Below, one piece after another: positions 62,505 to 64,000 of a stretch of DNA of 64,000 nt (within the stretch, counting starts at the first letter, position 1; every line of letters starts with the position of its first letter). The notes below the pieces were generated by a model. The model was not told the origin of the DNA. It did not search any database and saw only the letters and a list, made by a program, of their open reading frames with translations. The position numbers and the translations under genes were made by a program. The DNA lies in NCBI GenBank assembly GCA_022826515.1, contig JAJDUT010000009.1:1-64000 (forward strand), in the 5' to 3' direction. This DNA comes from Candidatus Latescibacterota bacterium (GTDB lineage: Bacteria; Latescibacterota; UBA2968; UBA8231).

Positions 62505-63722
62505 ATGGAAGATAAACGAGCTAGTAGTATAGCGAGTAACGGACAGGCTGCGAATCCGCGCATTATCATCGACGCCAGCTACATTCGCGGCATGAGCAAG
62601 GATGGTGCGCCATTGAGTACGATGTGTGAACAAGGCGGTCGCATCGTGCTAACGGATACTTTGTTTTACGAGCTTTGCAGCACATCGGACAGCAACCAAT
62701 GGAGCGCATCAAAGCGCAAACTGGTGAAGTCCCGGAAAGCTATCGAAGTATGGGAACATGTCTCTGAGATGTTGAGGGTCGAGCTCACCAAGAATCGTCC
62801 GTACGGCAATCCTTTACATTCTGAAAGAACTGAACGCTTTCGGGAAATGTTGGCAGGTGATCCGCAGTACGAGCCTGATGATTTGGACGAAAGAGTTGAA
62901 AAGGCATGTCAACAACGCGAAGATTCCAGTGTACCGGAACTATTCCAGAACTTTGCAAAACTCAGTAGAGAACCGGAGTTTAAGGAAATAGCGGCAAGCA
63001 TCAAAGATAAATTACCCCATGACGAAGAAGTTGTGCGAATTTTTTCTGTCGCGATCAACGATCCCAAAATAATTCGGTCCGTAATAGATATAGTCCGATC
63101 CACGACAGTGAATGATATGGCTGTTTCACTGGACCCCAAAGACGTAAATGAAAAATGGGTTATATGGCATTTTTCCAGATCGCTTCTCACCGTGTTCTGT
63201 GACTGTCTGCGGCGAAGTGAGCGTACGTTTATGAGAATATCCGATAAATATAAGAAACGTTTATACAACATAATACATGATTTAGACTACTTGACTCTAT
63301 TGGCATTCGCAGATGCAATTGCATCCCGTGAAACAAAAGGAGAACTGTTTTACTATCGGCGATGGATGTTTGGCGACGCCTCAAAGTCATTGATACGCTC
63401 TTATGAAAAAGAGCAAATCGTGCATAGACTTAGACTGATGTCCAAAGTCGTGGTTCGAGTAACCGAACAGCTAGATGGATATATATGTGCTCTCGATATG
63501 TGGAGCCAAAAATCACTAAAAATAAAAGATTCGGAAAAACTGCCTACGAGCGTATTTATCTCTCGTAGAACCAAGGGAAACTTTGAATTGTTTTACGGCT
63601 CAATCTGGAAACATATCACAGAGCTTCTGACCGGCTACTCGGCAACAGAACTTCGGGCATTTGGTGGGGTCGTATTTGTAGATACCACAACCTTGGATCT
63701 TCTATTTGAGCCTTCAGTATAA
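62505..63722 (+). CDS. PIN-like domain protein of unknown function
   Basis: A 405-residue protein. The ATG at 62505 follows AGGAGG at 9-nt spacing; an ATG at 62463 with a weaker site would add 14 residues. The N-terminus reads IIIDASYIRGMSKDG and, about 30 residues later, RIVLTDTLFYELCS; near residue 270 is HDLDYLTLLAFADAIASRE. This spacing of acidic residues at strand ends resembles PIN-like nucleases, although the long helical insertion between them is unusual. The match is by eye and tentative. It is followed 1 bp later by a nuclease-like gene. Confidence 0.55.
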   Translation: MEDKRASSIASNGQAANPRIIIDASYIRGMSKDGAPLSTMCEQGGRIVLTDTLFYELCSTSDSNQWSASKRKLVKSRKAIEVWEHVSEMLRVELTKNRPYGNPLHSERTERFREMLAGDPQYEPDDLDERVEKACQQREDSSVPELFQNFAKLSREPEFKEIAASIKDKLPHDEEVVRIFSVAINDPKIIRSVIDIVRSTTVNDMAVSLDPKDVNEKWVIWHFSRSLLTVFCDCLRRSERTFMRISDKYKKRLYNIIHDLDYLTLLAFADAIASRETKGELFYYRRWMFGDASKSLIRSYEKEQIVHRLRLMSKVVVRVTEQLDGYICALDMWSQKSLKIKDSEKLPTSVFISRRTKGNFELFYGSIWKHITELLTGYSATELRAFGGVVFVDTTTLDLLFEPSV

Positions 63723-63723
63723 T

Positions 63724-64000
63724 ATGCCTAACAGAAGTAATCTGAGTAATCTGTACACTGGTAAGGCTGGTCATTTAGCCGTTATGGCAGAGCTTCTTCT
63801 TCGGGGTTGGAATACAGCCATTCCAGAAGTAGATATAGGCGACGACATTTTTGTCGTCCACGATAGAGATGGGGATATGCGCCGAGTACAAGTGAAGACA
63901 GCTATGGCAAAACCGCAGCAGTATGGGCGCAGCGCACAGTTCAATATTCCGATCTCGCAGCTTCAGAGGGAGATGGATCCAGATATAACATACGTTTTTG
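63724..64000 (+). CDS. Start of a PD-(D/E)XK-like nuclease (3' end outside window)
   Basis: The frame from ATG 63724 is open to the window end (92 residues visible). The pattern GKAGHLAVMAELLLRGW, then VDIGDDIFVV and RRVQVKTAM is the restriction-endonuclease-like core: a helix with a conserved Glu, a strand with Asp (GDD), and the QVKT strand carrying the catalytic Lys. Such small PD-(D/E)XK proteins occur in defence and mobile contexts. It is separated from the PIN-like gene by 1 bp and clearly belongs to the same operon. Confidence 0.62.
   Translation, partial: MPNRSNLSNLYTGKAGHLAVMAELLLRGWNTAIPEVDIGDDIFVVHDRDGDMRRVQVKTAMAKPQQYGRSAQFNIPISQLQREMDPDITYVF

Noticed and set aside
1..64000. tRNA, rRNA or known riboswitch genes
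   Set aside because: The intergenic regions are short, and no cloverleaf, rRNA segment or riboswitch core that I know was seen by eye; a tRNAscan-SE/Infernal run would settle it.

Overview
The window is a high-GC, gene-dense bacterial chromosome segment with mostly minus-strand operons up to about 47.5 kb and a long plus-strand run after that. It carries seven secreted repeat proteins that end in FlgD-like Ig or gliding-motility-type C-terminal domains, plus a PorV/PorQ-like outer-membrane protein. Together with two phytanoyl-CoA dioxygenase-like genes, this points to an uncultured FCB-group lineage (Latescibacterota- or Poribacteria-like). That assignment is inference; no rRNA or ribosomal marker beyond L32 is present. 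No tRNA, rRNA or CRISPR array was seen.

Layout: 1-5 kb, the end of a fibronectin type III protein and two discoidin-type secreted proteins separated by a small inverted-repeat element. 5-9.2 kb, an accessory patch: an enolase-superfamily sugar-acid dehydratase, an orphan XRE antitoxin-like regulator, a TPR periplasmic protein, and an overlapping HEPN/partner gene pair. 9.2-12.5 kb, a tRNA-dihydrouridine synthase, a small TPR protein, a CBM9-like protein and an exported nickel superoxide dismutase with its own promoter and terminator. 12.5-22.4 kb, a surface-protein region with two lamin-tail-domain (LTD) array proteins (3 and 8 copies) flanking a WD40/Big_1/Calx-beta protein; the intergenic DNA here contains large inverted repeats. 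22.5-28.4 kb, a minus-strand operon htrA-pssA-(DUF4321-like)-tatA-gatA-porV-phyH. 28.4-35.5 kb, uvrC-xer-ABC importer (NMT1/THI5 type)-ecfT-truA-RNHCP. 35.6-39 kb, a YWTD beta-propeller protein behind an RlmI-like methyltransferase.

38.9-43.9 kb is a metabolic cassette (SDR, PhyH dioxygenase, isochorismatase-like hydrolase, class III aminotransferase, and a divergent Gfo/Idh/MocA dehydrogenase). Its three transcription units share one promoter/operator sequence, so it looks like a co-regulated pathway. 44-47.5 kb holds another WD40 surface protein and an HD phosphohydrolase. 47.7-60.3 kb is a long housekeeping run: ndk-yceD-rpmF-fabH-fabD-fabG-acpP-fabF-rnc-lipM-oppD-oppF-ppiD-(hydroxyacid dehydrogenase)-nadK, with plsX missing from its usual place.

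60.4-64 kb, after a terminator, is a clearly AT-richer, tightly packed five-gene operon: a membrane-anchored GTPase, a tail-anchored protein, an unknown protein, a PIN-like protein, and the start of a PD-(D/E)XK-like nuclease cut by the window end. This is the best candidate for an undescribed system, most likely genome defence. Its function is inferred from architecture only.
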